Positions 44,406 to 53,602 are shown, counted from the stretch's first letter. The stretch is DNA of 64,000 nucleotides from Alistipes sp. CAG:435 (GCA_000433355.1 FR893126.1:11664-75663); one strand, 5' to 3'. The notes: generated by a model from the sequence alone, not told the origin. Numbers and translations are program-made.

Positions 44406-45620
44406 ATGAATATATCAGAACAGAATATGTCGAAGATTGAAGGAGCGCCATTTGAGGAGAAGGTCGCGCTATGCGCCCTCAACAGGATTTTTGGATTCGA
44501 GCCGAAGATAGGCCTTAGGCTCGTCGAGACTTTGGGAAGCGCCACGGCCGTGTTCAAAGAACCTGGCGAAGTGGCGAGAGCTTTGGGTGTGTGCTCAAGG
44601 AACAGGTACGCTCCGCTGATTACGGGCAGTGCCTTTGAGTCGGCGGCGATCGAGCTGGAGTGCTTGGAAAGGGACGGCGGAACTTTCCTGGGAATAGGCG
44701 AGGAAGGCTATCCCGCCCTGCTCATGGAGTGTGAGGATCCTCCGTTGGGACTTTATTATAAAGGAATATCCCCGCCACGGGATGTGTTCGAGGGGCTTCC
44801 GCAGGTCGCGGTTGTCGGTACAAGGGGATTGACATACTATGGTAAGGACTGGTGTGGCCGGATTGTCCAGGCTATGTCTCGCGCTGCGATAAAACCTTTG
44901 ATTGTCAGTGGTTTGGCTTTAGGTGTGGATGTCACTGCCCATAAGGCTGCACTTGATGCCGGCCTTCCTACCGTGGCTGTAATGGCCACTGGAATAGACG
45001 ATTTGTATCCGTCCCGGAACAAGGATGTCGGAGAGTCTATCGCATCGACCCCGGGCTGTGCCTTGGTCACGGACTATCCTCCAGGCACGGCGGCGGTAAG
45101 AATCAATTTCCTGCGGCGCAACAGGATCATCGCCGGAATATGCAGGGCGACGATCCTTGTCGAGTCCAAGATCCGTGGCGGAGGTATGATGACGGCGCGG
45201 CTTGCGGCGTCGTACGGCCGGGATGTCTATGCGTTGCCGGGCAGGATAGACGATCCGGTCTCTCAAGGCTGCAATCTGCTCATAAGGGAGAATGTCGCCG
45301 AACAGATCGGAGATTTGGGCGAATTGATAGCGAAACTCGGACTCGGCAAGGCGGACATGAGTCTGAAAGAGGATTTCAGGACGGAAGTCGAGGTGTATTA
45401 TAAAGACCGTATGTCAGACTCTGATTATGAGAATGTTGTCCGTGTCGCCCTTGCGGTGAAGGCACATCGTGGCATCTCGGTTGACGAACTCTGCGCGAAG
45501 CTGAAATGGACCTACAGCCATGTCAGCCGGCTTGTCACCACGCTGGAATGCGATGGATTCATCTCCGTGGACCTGCTCCAGCACTGTTGTGCCCGCACAA
45601 AAAAGCCGTCTCCCGAATAA
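44406..45620 (+). CDS. dprA: DNA-processing protein DprA
   Basis: Loads RecA on incoming single-stranded DNA during transformation; 404 residues. The Rossmann core has VAVVGTRGLTYYG, SGLALGVDVTAHKAAL, VAVMATGIDDLYPSRN, NRIIAGICRATILVE, and ALPGRIDDPVSQGCNLLI. A C-terminal winged-helix (DML1-like) domain follows from about residue 340. The start may be 44406 or 44427 (MSKIEGAPFEEK). No other competence gene is in the window. Confidence 0.93.
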   Translation: MNISEQNMSKIEGAPFEEKVALCALNRIFGFEPKIGLRLVETLGSATAVFKEPGEVARALGVCSRNRYAPLITGSAFESAAIELECLERDGGTFLGIGEEGYPALLMECEDPPLGLYYKGISPPRDVFEGLPQVAVVGTRGLTYYGKDWCGRIVQAMSRAAIKPLIVSGLALGVDVTAHKAALDAGLPTVAVMATGIDDLYPSRNKDVGESIASTPGCALVTDYPPGTAAVRINFLRRNRIIAGICRATILVESKIRGGGMMTARLAASYGRDVYALPGRIDDPVSQGCNLLIRENVAEQIGDLGELIAKLGLGKADMSLKEDFRTEVEVYYKDRMSDSDYENVVRVALAVKAHRGISVDELCAKLKWTYSHVSRLVTTLECDGFISVDLLQHCCARTKKPSPE

Positions 45621-45632
45621 AGAAAACGGCTC
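45599..45632 (-). terminator. Rho-independent terminator of queA
   Basis: On the minus strand AGCCGT (45627-45632) pairs with ACGGCT (45605-45610) and is followed by a T-run. It overlaps the dprA 3' end. Confidence 0.7.
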
Positions 45633-45693
45633 TATGTCATACAGAACTATTATAGTGATAAAGTCGGCGTAACCAGGATGCTATGCCAGTCGT

Positions 45694-46743
45694 CTATACG
45701 ACCAGCATGGCGTCTCCGTAAGGGCCGAAGCGGTAGCCCTCGTCAAGAGCCACCTGGTAGGCGTTCATGACGTGATCAAAGCCTCCGAAGGCCGCCACGG
45801 CCATCAGCATCGTGGATTCCGGAAGGTGGAAGTTCGAGACTACAGCGTCAGGCACCGAGAACTCGTAAGGCGGGAAGATGAACTTGTTGGTCCATCCATC
45901 GTAAGGCTTTACCTCGTGGGTCGTCGTGACGTAGGTCTCAAGCCCTCTGAGCACGGTCGTGCCGACGGCGAGAACCTTCTTGCCGCTGTTCTTGGCCTTG
46001 TTGATGATCTCGCAGGCCTCGGGGGTGATGATCAGCCTCTCGGAATCCATCCTGTGTTTGGACAGATCCTCCACATCAACCCTGCGGAACTGACCGATGC
46101 CCATGTGCTCGGTGATGAAAGCTTTGTCAATATCCTTGAGGATCATCATGTTGAACAACTCGCGGCTGAAATGTGTGCCGGCCGCCGGAACGGCCACCGC
46201 GCCTTCGTTCTTGGCGAAGATTGTCTGGTAGTTCTCGTTGTCCTCAGGAGAGATCTTGGACTTGACCCATTTCGGGACAGGAATCTCACCGAGGCTGAAC
46301 AGGGATTTCTTGAATTCCTCGTAAGGGCCGTCGTAAAGGAAGCGCAGGGTGCGCCCCCTGGAGGTTGTGTTGTCGATGACTTCGGCCACAAGGCTCTGAT
46401 CGTCACCGAAATACAACTTGTTGCCAATCCTGATTTTCCTTGCCGGATCCACAATCACATCCCACAGGTGCTGCTCACGGTTGAGCTCCCTCAGAAGAAA
46501 GACCATGATGTCGGCCCCTGTCTTCTCCTTTTTGCCGTAAAGACGGGCCGGGAAAACCTTTGTGTCGTTGAACACGAAAGTGTCGCCTTTGCCGAAATAG
46601 TCTATGATGTCTTTGAATATCCTGTGCTCGATCTCTCCGGTGTCCTTGTGGACAACCATCAGCCGGCACTCGTCGCGCCACCTTGTCGGCTCCTGAGCCA
46701 CACGCTCCTTCGGAAGAAGGAATTGGAATTGTGAAAGTTTCAT
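45694..46743 (-). CDS. queA: S-adenosylmethionine:tRNA ribosyltransferase-isomerase
   Basis: Adds the epoxycyclopentane precursor in queuosine synthesis on tRNA; 349 residues from the ATG at 46743 ([19 protein letters not shown]), which fits the family start. Conserved parts are [37 protein letters not shown] and [11 protein letters not shown]. No other queuosine gene is nearby. It is downstream of the Nudix gene in the same direction. Confidence 0.96.
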   Translation of the reverse strand: MKLSQFQFLLPKERVAQEPTRWRDECRLMVVHKDTGEIEHRIFKDIIDYFGKGDTFVFNDTKVFPARLYGKKEKTGADIMVFLLRELNREQHLWDVIVDPARKIRIGNKLYFGDDQSLVAEVIDNTTSRGRTLRFLYDGPYEEFKKSLFSLGEIPVPKWVKSKISPEDNENYQTIFAKNEGAVAVPAAGTHFSRELFNMMILKDIDKAFITEHMGIGQFRRVDVEDLSKHRMDSERLIITPEACEIINKAKNSGKKVLAVGTTVLRGLETYVTTTHEVKPYDGWTNKFIFPPYEFSVPDAVVSNFHLPESTMLMAVAAFGGFDHVMNAYQVALDEGYRFGPYGDAMLVV

Positions 46744-46820
46744 ATTCGATAACAATCGTTATAGTCAATCTTTTAATATACGGCATCGACGCGCGGAAAG
46801 TTTCACAATCTTTGAATATC

Positions 46821-47435
46821 CTATATTTTGGCCTCCCGGAACACTTCCACGATTGACGGATAGGTGTTTTTCAAATATGGGGAAAGGCCGGACCGGGCCA
46901 CCCATGCGGCCTTCGTGATGTCCTCGTCCCGCTGCGGCGTGAGGTTCACGGGATCTGTGTACAGCATGTCGTACCACCATGTGTGCTTCAGATGCCATAT
47001 TCCGTCACGCCGGTAGCAGTGGTCCGTGACGCAGATGAGCCCTCGGAGCTCCAGGTCACCCACTCCGGTCTCTTCCTGAACCTCGCGCAATGCTGTCACC
47101 TTGATGTCCTCCCCAGCCTCCTGATGCCCTTTCGGCAGATCCCAAAGACCGTTGCGGCTTATGAGCAGAACATCATCCCGCCTGTTTGACACCAGCCCGC
47201 CGGCGGCGTTGACCTCCTTGAATCTGGAGCAGAATTCCCTGTAGGTCATCTCCACGTTATCTGTAGGGATGTAGATTCTGGCCAGCGTGTCCGATGTCTC
47301 GAACATTGTCACCAGCGAGGTGATGTCCTCCGGATCTTCTCCGAGGTGCAACTCGATGGAATTCGGGTCGGACAGTGCCTGCTCCTGAGGGGCGCAGATG
47401 ATCATGCATCTCTTTTCAAGGTAAATCTTATGCAT
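46821..47435 (-). CDS. Nudix hydrolase
   Basis: 204 residues. The Nudix box reads GHQEAGEDIKVTALREVQEE followed by TG, matching GX5EX7REUXEEXGU. It hydrolyses a nucleoside diphosphate derivative; the substrate is not apparent. An N-terminal domain of about 65 residues precedes it. The start may be the first Met (47435) or MIICAPQEQ slightly downstream. It shares a very compact divergent promoter region with pyrE. Confidence 0.85.
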   Translation of the reverse strand: MHKIYLEKRCMIICAPQEQALSDPNSIELHLGEDPEDITSLVTMFETSDTLARIYIPTDNVEMTYREFCSRFKEVNAAGGLVSNRRDDVLLISRNGLWDLPKGHQEAGEDIKVTALREVQEETGVGDLELRGLICVTDHCYRRDGIWHLKHTWWYDMLYTDPVNLTPQRDEDITKAAWVARSGLSPYLKNTYPSIVEVFREAKI

Positions 47436-47465
47436 CCGATGAGTGAGATATTTGCGTAAAACTAT

Positions 47466-47473
47466 TATATTTG
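47466..47473 (+). promoter_or_regulatory. -7 promoter box (TATATTTG) for pyrE
   Basis: Exact TAnnTTTG match 33 bp before the pyrE ATG. Confidence 0.55.
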
Positions 47474-47484
47474 TATGCTACGTG

Positions 47485-47492
47485 CAAAGTTA
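47485..47492 (-). promoter_or_regulatory. -7 promoter box (TAACTTTGC on minus) for the Nudix gene
   Basis: Exact TAnnTTTGC match on the minus strand, 49 bp before 47435. It lies on the pyrE side of the plus-strand box, so the two promoters overlap. Confidence 0.5.
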
Positions 47493-47506
47493 ACAATCAT
47501 TTTTCA

Positions 47507-48145
47507 ATGAATATGGAAAACATCGACAGAAAACTCGCTTCCGAGCTTCTTCGCATAAAAGCTGTTCTGCTCAGACCTGACGAGCCTTTCACTTGGGCCT
47601 CTGGCTGGCATTCACCTATTTATTGCGACAACCGCAGGATACTTTCCGATCCGGAGCTGCGCTCCAAGGTCGCCGGCTGGCTTGCCGAGACCGCCGTCAG
47701 GGAGTGTCCCGAGGCTGATATAGTGGCCGGTGTGGCCACCGGGGCGATCGCTCACGGGGTTCTGGCCGCGGACAGAATGAAGAAACCGTTCGTCTATGTG
47801 CGCCCGAAGCCAAAGGATCACGGGACCGGCTCCCAGATTGAAGGAGTTTTGCCAAAAGGATCAAAAGTCGTTGTGATCGAGGATCTTATCTCGACAGGGA
47901 TGAGCAGCCTGGCTGCTGTCAAGGCTCTCCGTGACGCTGGGGCCGAGGTGTTGGGAATGGTCGCCATATTCACATACGGATTCGACCTTGCCGCCCGTCG
48001 CTTTGAGGAGGAAGGGGTGAGGTTGAAGACTCTATCCTGCTATGACGCTATGATCGAGGAGGCTACGGCGACGGGCTATGTCAAGGAGTCGGATGTCGAG
48101 GTTCTGCGTCAGTGGCGGAATAACCCGTCGGAGTGGAACAAGTAA
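47507..48145 (+). CDS. pyrE: Orotate phosphoribosyltransferase
   Basis: Makes OMP from orotate and PRPP; 212 residues from the ATG at 47507 (or 206 from the second ATG at 47513; the ATGAATATG pattern is again ambiguous). The PRPP-binding loop is VVVIEDLISTGMSS near residue 125. FTWASGWHSPIYCDNR near the N-terminus and VRPKPKDHG are family marks. An SRPBCC-like gene follows after 15 bp. Confidence 0.95.
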   Translation: MNMENIDRKLASELLRIKAVLLRPDEPFTWASGWHSPIYCDNRRILSDPELRSKVAGWLAETAVRECPEADIVAGVATGAIAHGVLAADRMKKPFVYVRPKPKDHGTGSQIEGVLPKGSKVVVIEDLISTGMSSLAAVKALRDAGAEVLGMVAIFTYGFDLAARRFEEEGVRLKTLSCYDAMIEEATATGYVKESDVEVLRQWRNNPSEWNK

Positions 48146-48160
48146 TTTTAAGAATATAAT

Positions 48161-48634
48161 ATGACAGAGATAAAGAGCAAACACGGATTGGTCTCAAGGC
48201 AACCATTCGAACTATACATGGCCTTTGTGGACATGCGCAATTTCCTTCAGTTTCTTCCGGAGGACAAGAAAGCGGATGTGGAGGCGGATTATGACACGAT
48301 CTCCACTACGGTGCAGGGCTTCAAGATCGGTGTGATGGTCAAGAACCGTACTCCGTATTCGAGCATCGAGTTCATCGACAACGGGGCTCCGTTCCAGTTC
48401 GGAGGCACGTTGCATTTCGACGCTGTGCCGAGCGACCCATCCAAGACAGATTTCTACATTGATTTCCACGCTGAGTTGAATCTGATGATGAAGATGATGC
48501 TCGGCGGGAAGATCCGTGAGGCTATGAACAAGATGGTGGACAGTCTCGTGGCGATGTCCGAAGGCAGGATGCCTGACGGAATCGATGAGGAGACTATCCG
48601 AAAGATGAAGGAGAAACTCGGCGGAAACCAGTAG
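48161..48634 (+). CDS. SRPBCC-like protein of unknown function
   Basis: 157 residues without a signal peptide. The pattern VSRQPFELYMAFVDMRNFLQFLP followed by alternating strands and a long C-terminal helix (MMLGGKIREAMNKMVDSLVAMSEG) is like START/SRPBCC ligand-binding proteins. It is between pyrE and an rRNA methyltransferase, with its stop touching the next ATG (TAGATG). Confidence 0.65.
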   Translation: MTEIKSKHGLVSRQPFELYMAFVDMRNFLQFLPEDKKADVEADYDTISTTVQGFKIGVMVKNRTPYSSIEFIDNGAPFQFGGTLHFDAVPSDPSKTDFYIDFHAELNLMMKMMLGGKIREAMNKMVDSLVAMSEGRMPDGIDEETIRKMKEKLGGNQ

Positions 48635-49972
48635 ATGCAAGGTTTGGACGACATTCAGCTTCGGGACATCCTGACCAGGGCGATCGGGTCGGATAGAGCC
48701 GGAGTCGCTTTGGAGGCTTTCCACCAGCCGGCTTCGGTGTCAGTCCGGATCAATCCTTCAAAAGTGGATGAGCCAGAGGCTTTTGCCGTGGAGCATTTCG
48801 GACATGATGTCCAGAGGATTCCTTGGAGTCCTTATGGGTTTATGTTGGGGGAAAGACCTAAATTCACGCTGGATCCGCTGTTTCACTGCGGGTGCTACTA
48901 CGTCCAGGACTCTTCGGCTATGGTCATCGGGAGTATATTCAGAGATATGCTCCCAAAAACCGGGGATTGTTTCAGACCGGCCAGAGTCCTGGATTTGTGC
49001 GCCGCGCCAGGTGGAAAAAGTACCGATTTGGCTGCATCGCTTCGCCAAGCGTTCGGGGATGACTTCCTGCTTGTCTCGAATGAGGTCATGCGCTCAAGGG
49101 TGTCTGTCCTGGCTGACAACATTGCGTTGTGGGGCGATCCGAACGTGGTTGTCACAAGCGTGGATCCTAAGGCGTTCGCAAGGCTGGAGGGCTTTTTCGA
49201 CATCATTGTCACAGATGTTCCTTGCTCCGGCGAAGGAATGTTCCGCAAGGATGCCAAGGCTGTCGAGGATTGGTCGGAAAATGTAGTGACCCTATGCTCG
49301 GCGAGACAGAAAAGAATCCTGGCGGATGTCTGGCCTGCTCTCCGTCGTGGCGGAAGCCTGATATATTCAACATGCACCTTTGAGGACGCCGAGAATGATG
49401 CGGTGATGGAATGGACCGCGGACGAACTTGGCGGGACTGTTCATGAATATGATTATTCATCCCTCGAAGGGGTGATTCCTACAAAGACCGGCGGTCTGCT
49501 TGTCCCTGGATTCGTGAAGGGTGAGGGGCAGTTTGTCTCTGCCCTGATAAAAAATACAGGAGTTGATGGCTTCAGGCTTTCCGGCAAACCTGCCGTTGGC
49601 ACTGCCGAAAAGCGGAAAGGTAATCTGCTCATTCATATTCCAGGATCCATTGTCCGTGAGGTCGCTGCGCTTGAACCGTTGCGCCCGATTCAGACCGGGG
49701 TGGCAAAAGGTGAGTTGAAGGGGCGTGATCTGGTGCCGTCGGCGGACTGGGCTTTAAGTCTCGCTCTTCCTGATGGGGCTTATCCGGTGGCCGATTTGGA
49801 TCGTGAGACTGCCCTGAGGTTCCTGCACCGTGACAGCATATTCCTGAAAGATGCCCCGAAAGGGTTCGTGCTGGTGCGCTTTGAAGGGCATCCGCTTGGT
49901 TTTGTGAAAAATCTTGGCTCCCGTTGCAACAATCTGCACCCTCAGGGACGGAAAATCAAAATGGATGTGTAA
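48635..49972 (+). CDS. RsmF/NOP2-type rRNA cytosine-C5 methyltransferase
   Basis: 445 residues. SAM motif I is VLDLCAAPGGKSTDLA near residue 118. The catalytic cysteines are in TDVPCSGEGMFRKD and STCTF, the two-cysteine arrangement of RsmB/RsmF m5C methyltransferases. The C-terminal half has the PUA-like region typical of RsmF (ends NNLHPQGRKIKMDV). The target site is inferred to be 16S rRNA. It starts on the base after the preceding stop. Confidence 0.88.
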   Translation: MQGLDDIQLRDILTRAIGSDRAGVALEAFHQPASVSVRINPSKVDEPEAFAVEHFGHDVQRIPWSPYGFMLGERPKFTLDPLFHCGCYYVQDSSAMVIGSIFRDMLPKTGDCFRPARVLDLCAAPGGKSTDLAASLRQAFGDDFLLVSNEVMRSRVSVLADNIALWGDPNVVVTSVDPKAFARLEGFFDIIVTDVPCSGEGMFRKDAKAVEDWSENVVTLCSARQKRILADVWPALRRGGSLIYSTCTFEDAENDAVMEWTADELGGTVHEYDYSSLEGVIPTKTGGLLVPGFVKGEGQFVSALIKNTGVDGFRLSGKPAVGTAEKRKGNLLIHIPGSIVREVAALEPLRPIQTGVAKGELKGRDLVPSADWALSLALPDGAYPVADLDRETALRFLHRDSIFLKDAPKGFVLVRFEGHPLGFVKNLGSRCNNLHPQGRKIKMDV

Positions 49973-49982
49973 ATCATTGAAT

Positions 49983-50909
49983 ATGAAAAAAATATTATTG
50001 ACAATTCTGGCTGTTATGGCCTTTCTTCCTCTTTCGGCTCAGCCAAAGCCTACTCAGAAGGAATATCTTGACCGCTACCAGTTGCTGGTCTCCAAACTTG
50101 GAACCGATGGCGTGGGCATCGAGACTCTTCTTCAGCGTTGGGGAAAGGATTATCCAGATGACACGGACATGCTTTTGGGCAAATTCTCGTACTATCTGAC
50201 CAAGAGTCAGTCCTCTTCGATCGAGGTTAAGGATGCCGCCAAATATCTTGGTAACGCTCCGGCTTTGACGTTGAAAGATTCGCTTGGCAAGGACGTGAAC
50301 TATTTTCAGGTTATGTCATACGATGATGAGCTTTTCGGAAAGGCGACCCAGGCTATAGAGAAGGCTATTGAGTTGAATCCTGATCGCTTGGATCTGCGCT
50401 TGTTCAAGATCTCGTCCCTGATTAACTACGAGAAGGACAGTCCCGACATGGCTCTCGCCGGCTTGAAGGCACTTATCGATTACAACGGCCACAGCCACCC
50501 GAAATGGGAATATCCTGACGTGGTTGAGGCTGGCGATGATCTTTTCCCTTCCGTGATGCAGGAATATTGCTACGCGTTCTTCAAGATCGGTACTCCGCAT
50601 TGCTTCGAGGCTTTCAAGGAACTGTCTGAGAAGATGTTGGGTTATTATCCTGACAACACTGTCTATATGACCAACATCGGTTCGTATTATCTTGTCTATA
50701 AGCATGACAGCAAGGCCGCCCTCAAGATGTATAACAAGGTCCTGAAGAAGAGCCCGGACGACTACACCGCCATCAAGAACTGCGTCCTGCTTGCCCGCAG
50801 CGACAAGAACATCAAACTGGAGAAGAAGTACCTTCCGATGCTCGTCCGTGTCACCCCCGACGAGACTGAAAAGGCTTCCGCCCAGGCCCGACTGAATGCG
50901 TTGAAGTAA
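49983..50909 (+). CDS. Secreted TPR protein
   Basis: 308 residues from the ATG at 49983, which gives a clean signal peptide (ILLTILAVMAFLPLSAQ). Tetratricopeptide-like helices are seen, for example ATQAIEKAIELNPDRLDLRLFK and ALKMYNKVLKKSPDDYTAIKN. It is probably a periplasmic scaffold; the partner is unknown. It is followed by a tandem hairpin array and no further gene on this strand for 1.5 kb. Confidence 0.75.
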   Translation: MKKILLTILAVMAFLPLSAQPKPTQKEYLDRYQLLVSKLGTDGVGIETLLQRWGKDYPDDTDMLLGKFSYYLTKSQSSSIEVKDAAKYLGNAPALTLKDSLGKDVNYFQVMSYDDELFGKATQAIEKAIELNPDRLDLRLFKISSLINYEKDSPDMALAGLKALIDYNGHSHPKWEYPDVVEAGDDLFPSVMQEYCYAFFKIGTPHCFEAFKELSEKMLGYYPDNTVYMTNIGSYYLVYKHDSKAALKMYNKVLKKSPDDYTAIKNCVLLARSDKNIKLEKKYLPMLVRVTPDETEKASAQARLNALK

Positions 50910-50929
50910 ATTTCTGCGCGTCTTTGGCT

Positions 50930-51010
50930 TTGTCCGGGATAAGCCGGTTTGGCCGGACAAATTGACCGTTTTTGAGGTTTGTCCGGAATAATAAGGTTCT
51001 GCCGGACAAG
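50930..51010. repeat. Tandem inverted-motif array (TTTGTCCGG / CCGGACAAA)
   Basis: TTTGTCCGG at 50930 and 50979 alternates with CCGGACAAA at 50954 and CCGGACAAG at 51002, so inverted motifs recur every 23-25 bp. Each pair can form a 9-bp (or 8-bp) stem with a loop of about 15 nt. It lies between convergent genes and may terminate either. Confidence 0.8.
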
Positions 51011-51064
51011 TTTGGAAAAACTGGTGTTTGGTTTTGTCTGCGTGTACGCTACCTAAGTATCAGG

Positions 51065-52066
51065 CTATTTCTTTCGCTGGCCGGTCCGGTGGCTCTGCTC
51101 GTAGAGCTCAAGGGAATTGATGATGTTCTGCCAGATGCTGTACAGGCCTCCGGCGACGGAGGTCACTGGCGTCATATAGGAATATCCCAGCCAGATCAGG
51201 AAGCCGGAGTTCTTCTGGCCGAGCGCCTGGCCGGCGGTGATTTCGTCCGGCCGTGTGGTACGGTGGTCCTTGCTGCCGCTTGACATTCTTCCGGCCACCC
51301 TTCCGACTGCGAACTGGATTATCGTGCAGACAAGGGACAGGATTCCGATCAGAATTGCCGTCCAGGCAGATATTCCGCTGTTCATCAAGGCTCTGGTAGC
51401 AAGATAGATCGAGAACGCCAGCGACATTCCCCAGAAATAGAACGCCCAGTCTGTGTAGCGCATAAGCCAGCGTTGGAGCCTTTTAAGGGTGTAGCGTATC
51501 GCCCAGGCGAGGAGTAACGGCAGGACCAGCAGTGGGAACACCCTCATGCATATCGCTATGAACCCGTCAAGGAACGATGTGCCCGCATTCGGATTGACAA
51601 ACGGGATCACAAGCGGGAGGATCACAGCCGCGGCGATGTTGATCAGCACTACGTAAGAAACTGTGTCCGAAAGGCTTCCGCCAAGCTTGCCGGTGATGAC
51701 TCCCGCGGCGGCGGCCGTCGGGCAGATGAAGCAGAGCATCGCGCACTCGACAAGGATCCGGAGGTCTCCTCCGCTTGGCAGCATCGTGGCGAGACCGGTC
51801 AGTGCGATGAACATCACGATCTGGAACGCAAGCGCGATGATATGCCATTTCCTGAACTTGAGGTCGTGCGGGGAGATTGTGTTGAACTGCAGGAACAGCA
51901 TCGTGGCCACAAGGATCGGCTGGATGTCCTTGGCGAACTTCGAGAATCCCGGCTCAAAGTTCCGGGCCAAAGGATTGACAAAGAACAGGATCAGGTACGA
52001 AAAGATCCCGATGATGATTGCCAGCGGCAACATCCAATCCTTGATGAATTTCACAACTTTCGCCAT
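51065..52066 (-). CDS. Bile acid:sodium symporter-family (SBF) transporter
   Basis: 333 residues from the ATG at 52066 (MAKVVKFIKDWMLPLAI). About nine to ten membrane helices are predicted. Conserved SBF elements are MLFLQFNTISPHDL, ECAMLCFICPTAAAAGVITGKLGG and a C-terminal half with YTDWAFYFWGMSLAFSIYLATRAL. The substrate (organic anion or bile acid) is not determined. A -7 box at 52132 gives a leader of about 60 nt. Confidence 0.8.
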   Translation of the reverse strand: MAKVVKFIKDWMLPLAIIIGIFSYLILFFVNPLARNFEPGFSKFAKDIQPILVATMLFLQFNTISPHDLKFRKWHIIALAFQIVMFIALTGLATMLPSGGDLRILVECAMLCFICPTAAAAGVITGKLGGSLSDTVSYVVLINIAAAVILPLVIPFVNPNAGTSFLDGFIAICMRVFPLLVLPLLLAWAIRYTLKRLQRWLMRYTDWAFYFWGMSLAFSIYLATRALMNSGISAWTAILIGILSLVCTIIQFAVGRVAGRMSSGSKDHRTTRPDEITAGQALGQKNSGFLIWLGYSYMTPVTSVAGGLYSIWQNIINSLELYEQSHRTGQRKK

Positions 52067-52131
52067 ACTCTCTGACTGTACTCGCAAACTTACGTGCCCG
52101 GTGCGGTTCACCACGCCACGGTTTGCGGCGA

Positions 52132-52139
52132 CAAAGATA
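52132..52139 (-). promoter_or_regulatory. -7 promoter box (TATCTTTG on minus) for the SBF transporter
   Basis: Exact TAnnTTTG match on the minus strand, 65 bp before the ATG at 52066. Confidence 0.55.
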
Positions 52140-52348
52140 GTGAAAGCCCCCGACCAAAAAAAATCCGTTGACCCTTAGCACGGAAGAATCGCTAAGATAT
52201 TCAGTAGAAGTTTTGTTTTTATGGTGTCAATCATATTCCGTGGCACGTCATTTCTTTGCTTTGACTGAAAAGGCCCCGCCCAGGTCCGGTTTGATGCGTT
52301 GAAACAGGCATCGCCTTGATTTCTATTTGATTGGATAAACATCTACTG
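52140..52348. other. Non-coding region upstream of the AAA ATPase
   Basis: No gene or clear structure is seen in this stretch between the SBF promoter and the 39-bp palindrome. Confidence 0.5.
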
Positions 52349-52387
52349 AAAGTTTACAACCTTGTGGTCCACAAAGTTGTGAACTTT
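52349..52387. promoter_or_regulatory. 39-bp near-perfect palindrome, putative operator
   Basis: Two 19-nt arms (AAAGTTTACAACCTTGTGG and the complement of AAAGTTCACAACTTTGTGG) surround a single T, with two mismatches. Its right edge is 13 bp from the -7 box of the AAA ATPase, so it covers the expected -33 region. It looks like a dimer-binding operator. Confidence 0.7.
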
Positions 52388-52400
52388 TAGTTTATTTGTT

Positions 52401-52408
52401 TATATTTG
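52401..52408 (+). promoter_or_regulatory. -7 promoter box (TATATTTGC) of the AAA ATPase
   Basis: Exact TAnnTTTGC match 16 bp before the ATG at 52425. Confidence 0.65.
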
Positions 52409-52424
52409 CGTAAAAATCAAGTTT

Positions 52425-53552
52425 ATGGATAAGCCATTTGTCTACGGAATAGCGGTGTCCGGAGATAATTTCACGGACCGGAAAAAGGAGACTAAACGCC
52501 TGAAAATGAATTTCGAGTCAGGCGTCAACTCCATTCTGATTTCGCCCCGGCGTATGGGCAAGACCTCTATTGTCGGCAAGGTTATGTCTTCTATGACTGA
52601 TCCAAAGATCAAAGTTGTTATGATGGACATATACGATTGCAGAAGTGAATCTGATTTTTACGAGCGGTTCGCGGCTTCCATAATAAAAGGTGTGGCCGGC
52701 AAGGTAGAGAATATGATCGCATATGTCCGGGAATTTCTTGGACGCTTCTCTGCCAAGGTTTCGGTAAGTCCGGATCCTTCGCTGGATTATTCCCTTTCCT
52801 TTGGAATTTCACCCAAGGACACGGATGCCGATGAGATCTTGAATCTTCCTCAGCGGATAGCATCAAAGAGGGGAGTACATATTGTGGTATGTATTGATGA
52901 GTTCCAGCAGATCGGGGAATTTCCGGATTCGTTGACTGTCCAGAAAAGGTTGCGCGGAGTCTGGCAACATCAGGAAAATGTTTCTTACTGCCTTTTTGGA
53001 AGTAAGAAACATTTGATGGAAAAGATCTTCCAGAGAAAGAGTATGCCGTTTTATCAATTCGGCGATATGATCTTTCTTGACAAGATCTCCACAGGCGACT
53101 GGATTGATTATATATGTTCCAGATTCGAGAGCCGTTCGATGACGATAACGAGAAGCCAGGCCGAAAAGATATGTATGCTTGTGGAAAACTACTCATCGTA
53201 TGTTCAGCAACTGTCCTGGAACGTTATGATTGAGGCGGATAAGGTTGTGTCTGACGCTGATATAGACGCAGGGTTCGAAGAATTGCTTCATCAGACGTCA
53301 TCTCTGTTTATGGAACAGATCGGGTCCCTTACTTCTTATCAGATGAATTTTCTCAAGGCGGTCGTTGATGGGGTGCATTCCGGTTTCACATCATCGGACG
53401 TTCTTGCAAGATATTCATTGGGAGCGAAATCAAATGTCGCAAGAATACAGAAGGCTCTGATTGAAAGGGAGTTGGTAGAGAAGAGAGGCAAGCTGATATT
53501 TGCCTCTGACCCTGTTTTCTCCACTTGGTTCAAAAGAGAATATTCCCGTTAG
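52425..53552 (+). CDS. AAA/STAND-type ATPase with winged-helix C-terminus
   Basis: 375 residues of the archaeal-ATPase-like (PF01637) group. Walker A is SPRRMGKTS near residue 40, Walker B is CIDEFQQI near 155, and sensor-like FGSKKHLM follows near 190. Residues 290-370 look like a winged helix (FTSSDVLARYSLGAKSNVARIQKALIERELV). It is AT-richer than its neighbours and behind a strong palindrome. Members are often accessory or defence-related genes of unclear function. It stands alone, with no partner gene on either side. Confidence 0.8.
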   Translation: MDKPFVYGIAVSGDNFTDRKKETKRLKMNFESGVNSILISPRRMGKTSIVGKVMSSMTDPKIKVVMMDIYDCRSESDFYERFAASIIKGVAGKVENMIAYVREFLGRFSAKVSVSPDPSLDYSLSFGISPKDTDADEILNLPQRIASKRGVHIVVCIDEFQQIGEFPDSLTVQKRLRGVWQHQENVSYCLFGSKKHLMEKIFQRKSMPFYQFGDMIFLDKISTGDWIDYICSRFESRSMTITRSQAEKICMLVENYSSYVQQLSWNVMIEADKVVSDADIDAGFEELLHQTSSLFMEQIGSLTSYQMNFLKAVVDGVHSGFTSSDVLARYSLGAKSNVARIQKALIERELVEKRGKLIFASDPVFSTWFKREYSR

Positions 53553-53602
53553 GGGGAAAAGGTGTGTTTTTGTTTTCTATCTTTATAATTTGCAATTATT
53601 AT

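Noticed and set aside
50930..51010. Possible riboswitch or CRISPR-like repeat
   Set aside because: Only two pairs of inverted motifs between convergent genes with no downstream gene to regulate; a tandem hairpin is the simpler reading.
52425..53552. Part of a multi-gene defence island
   Set aside because: The ATPase is alone; neighbours are an SBF transporter and an alpha/beta hydrolase with no nuclease, protease or methylase beside it.
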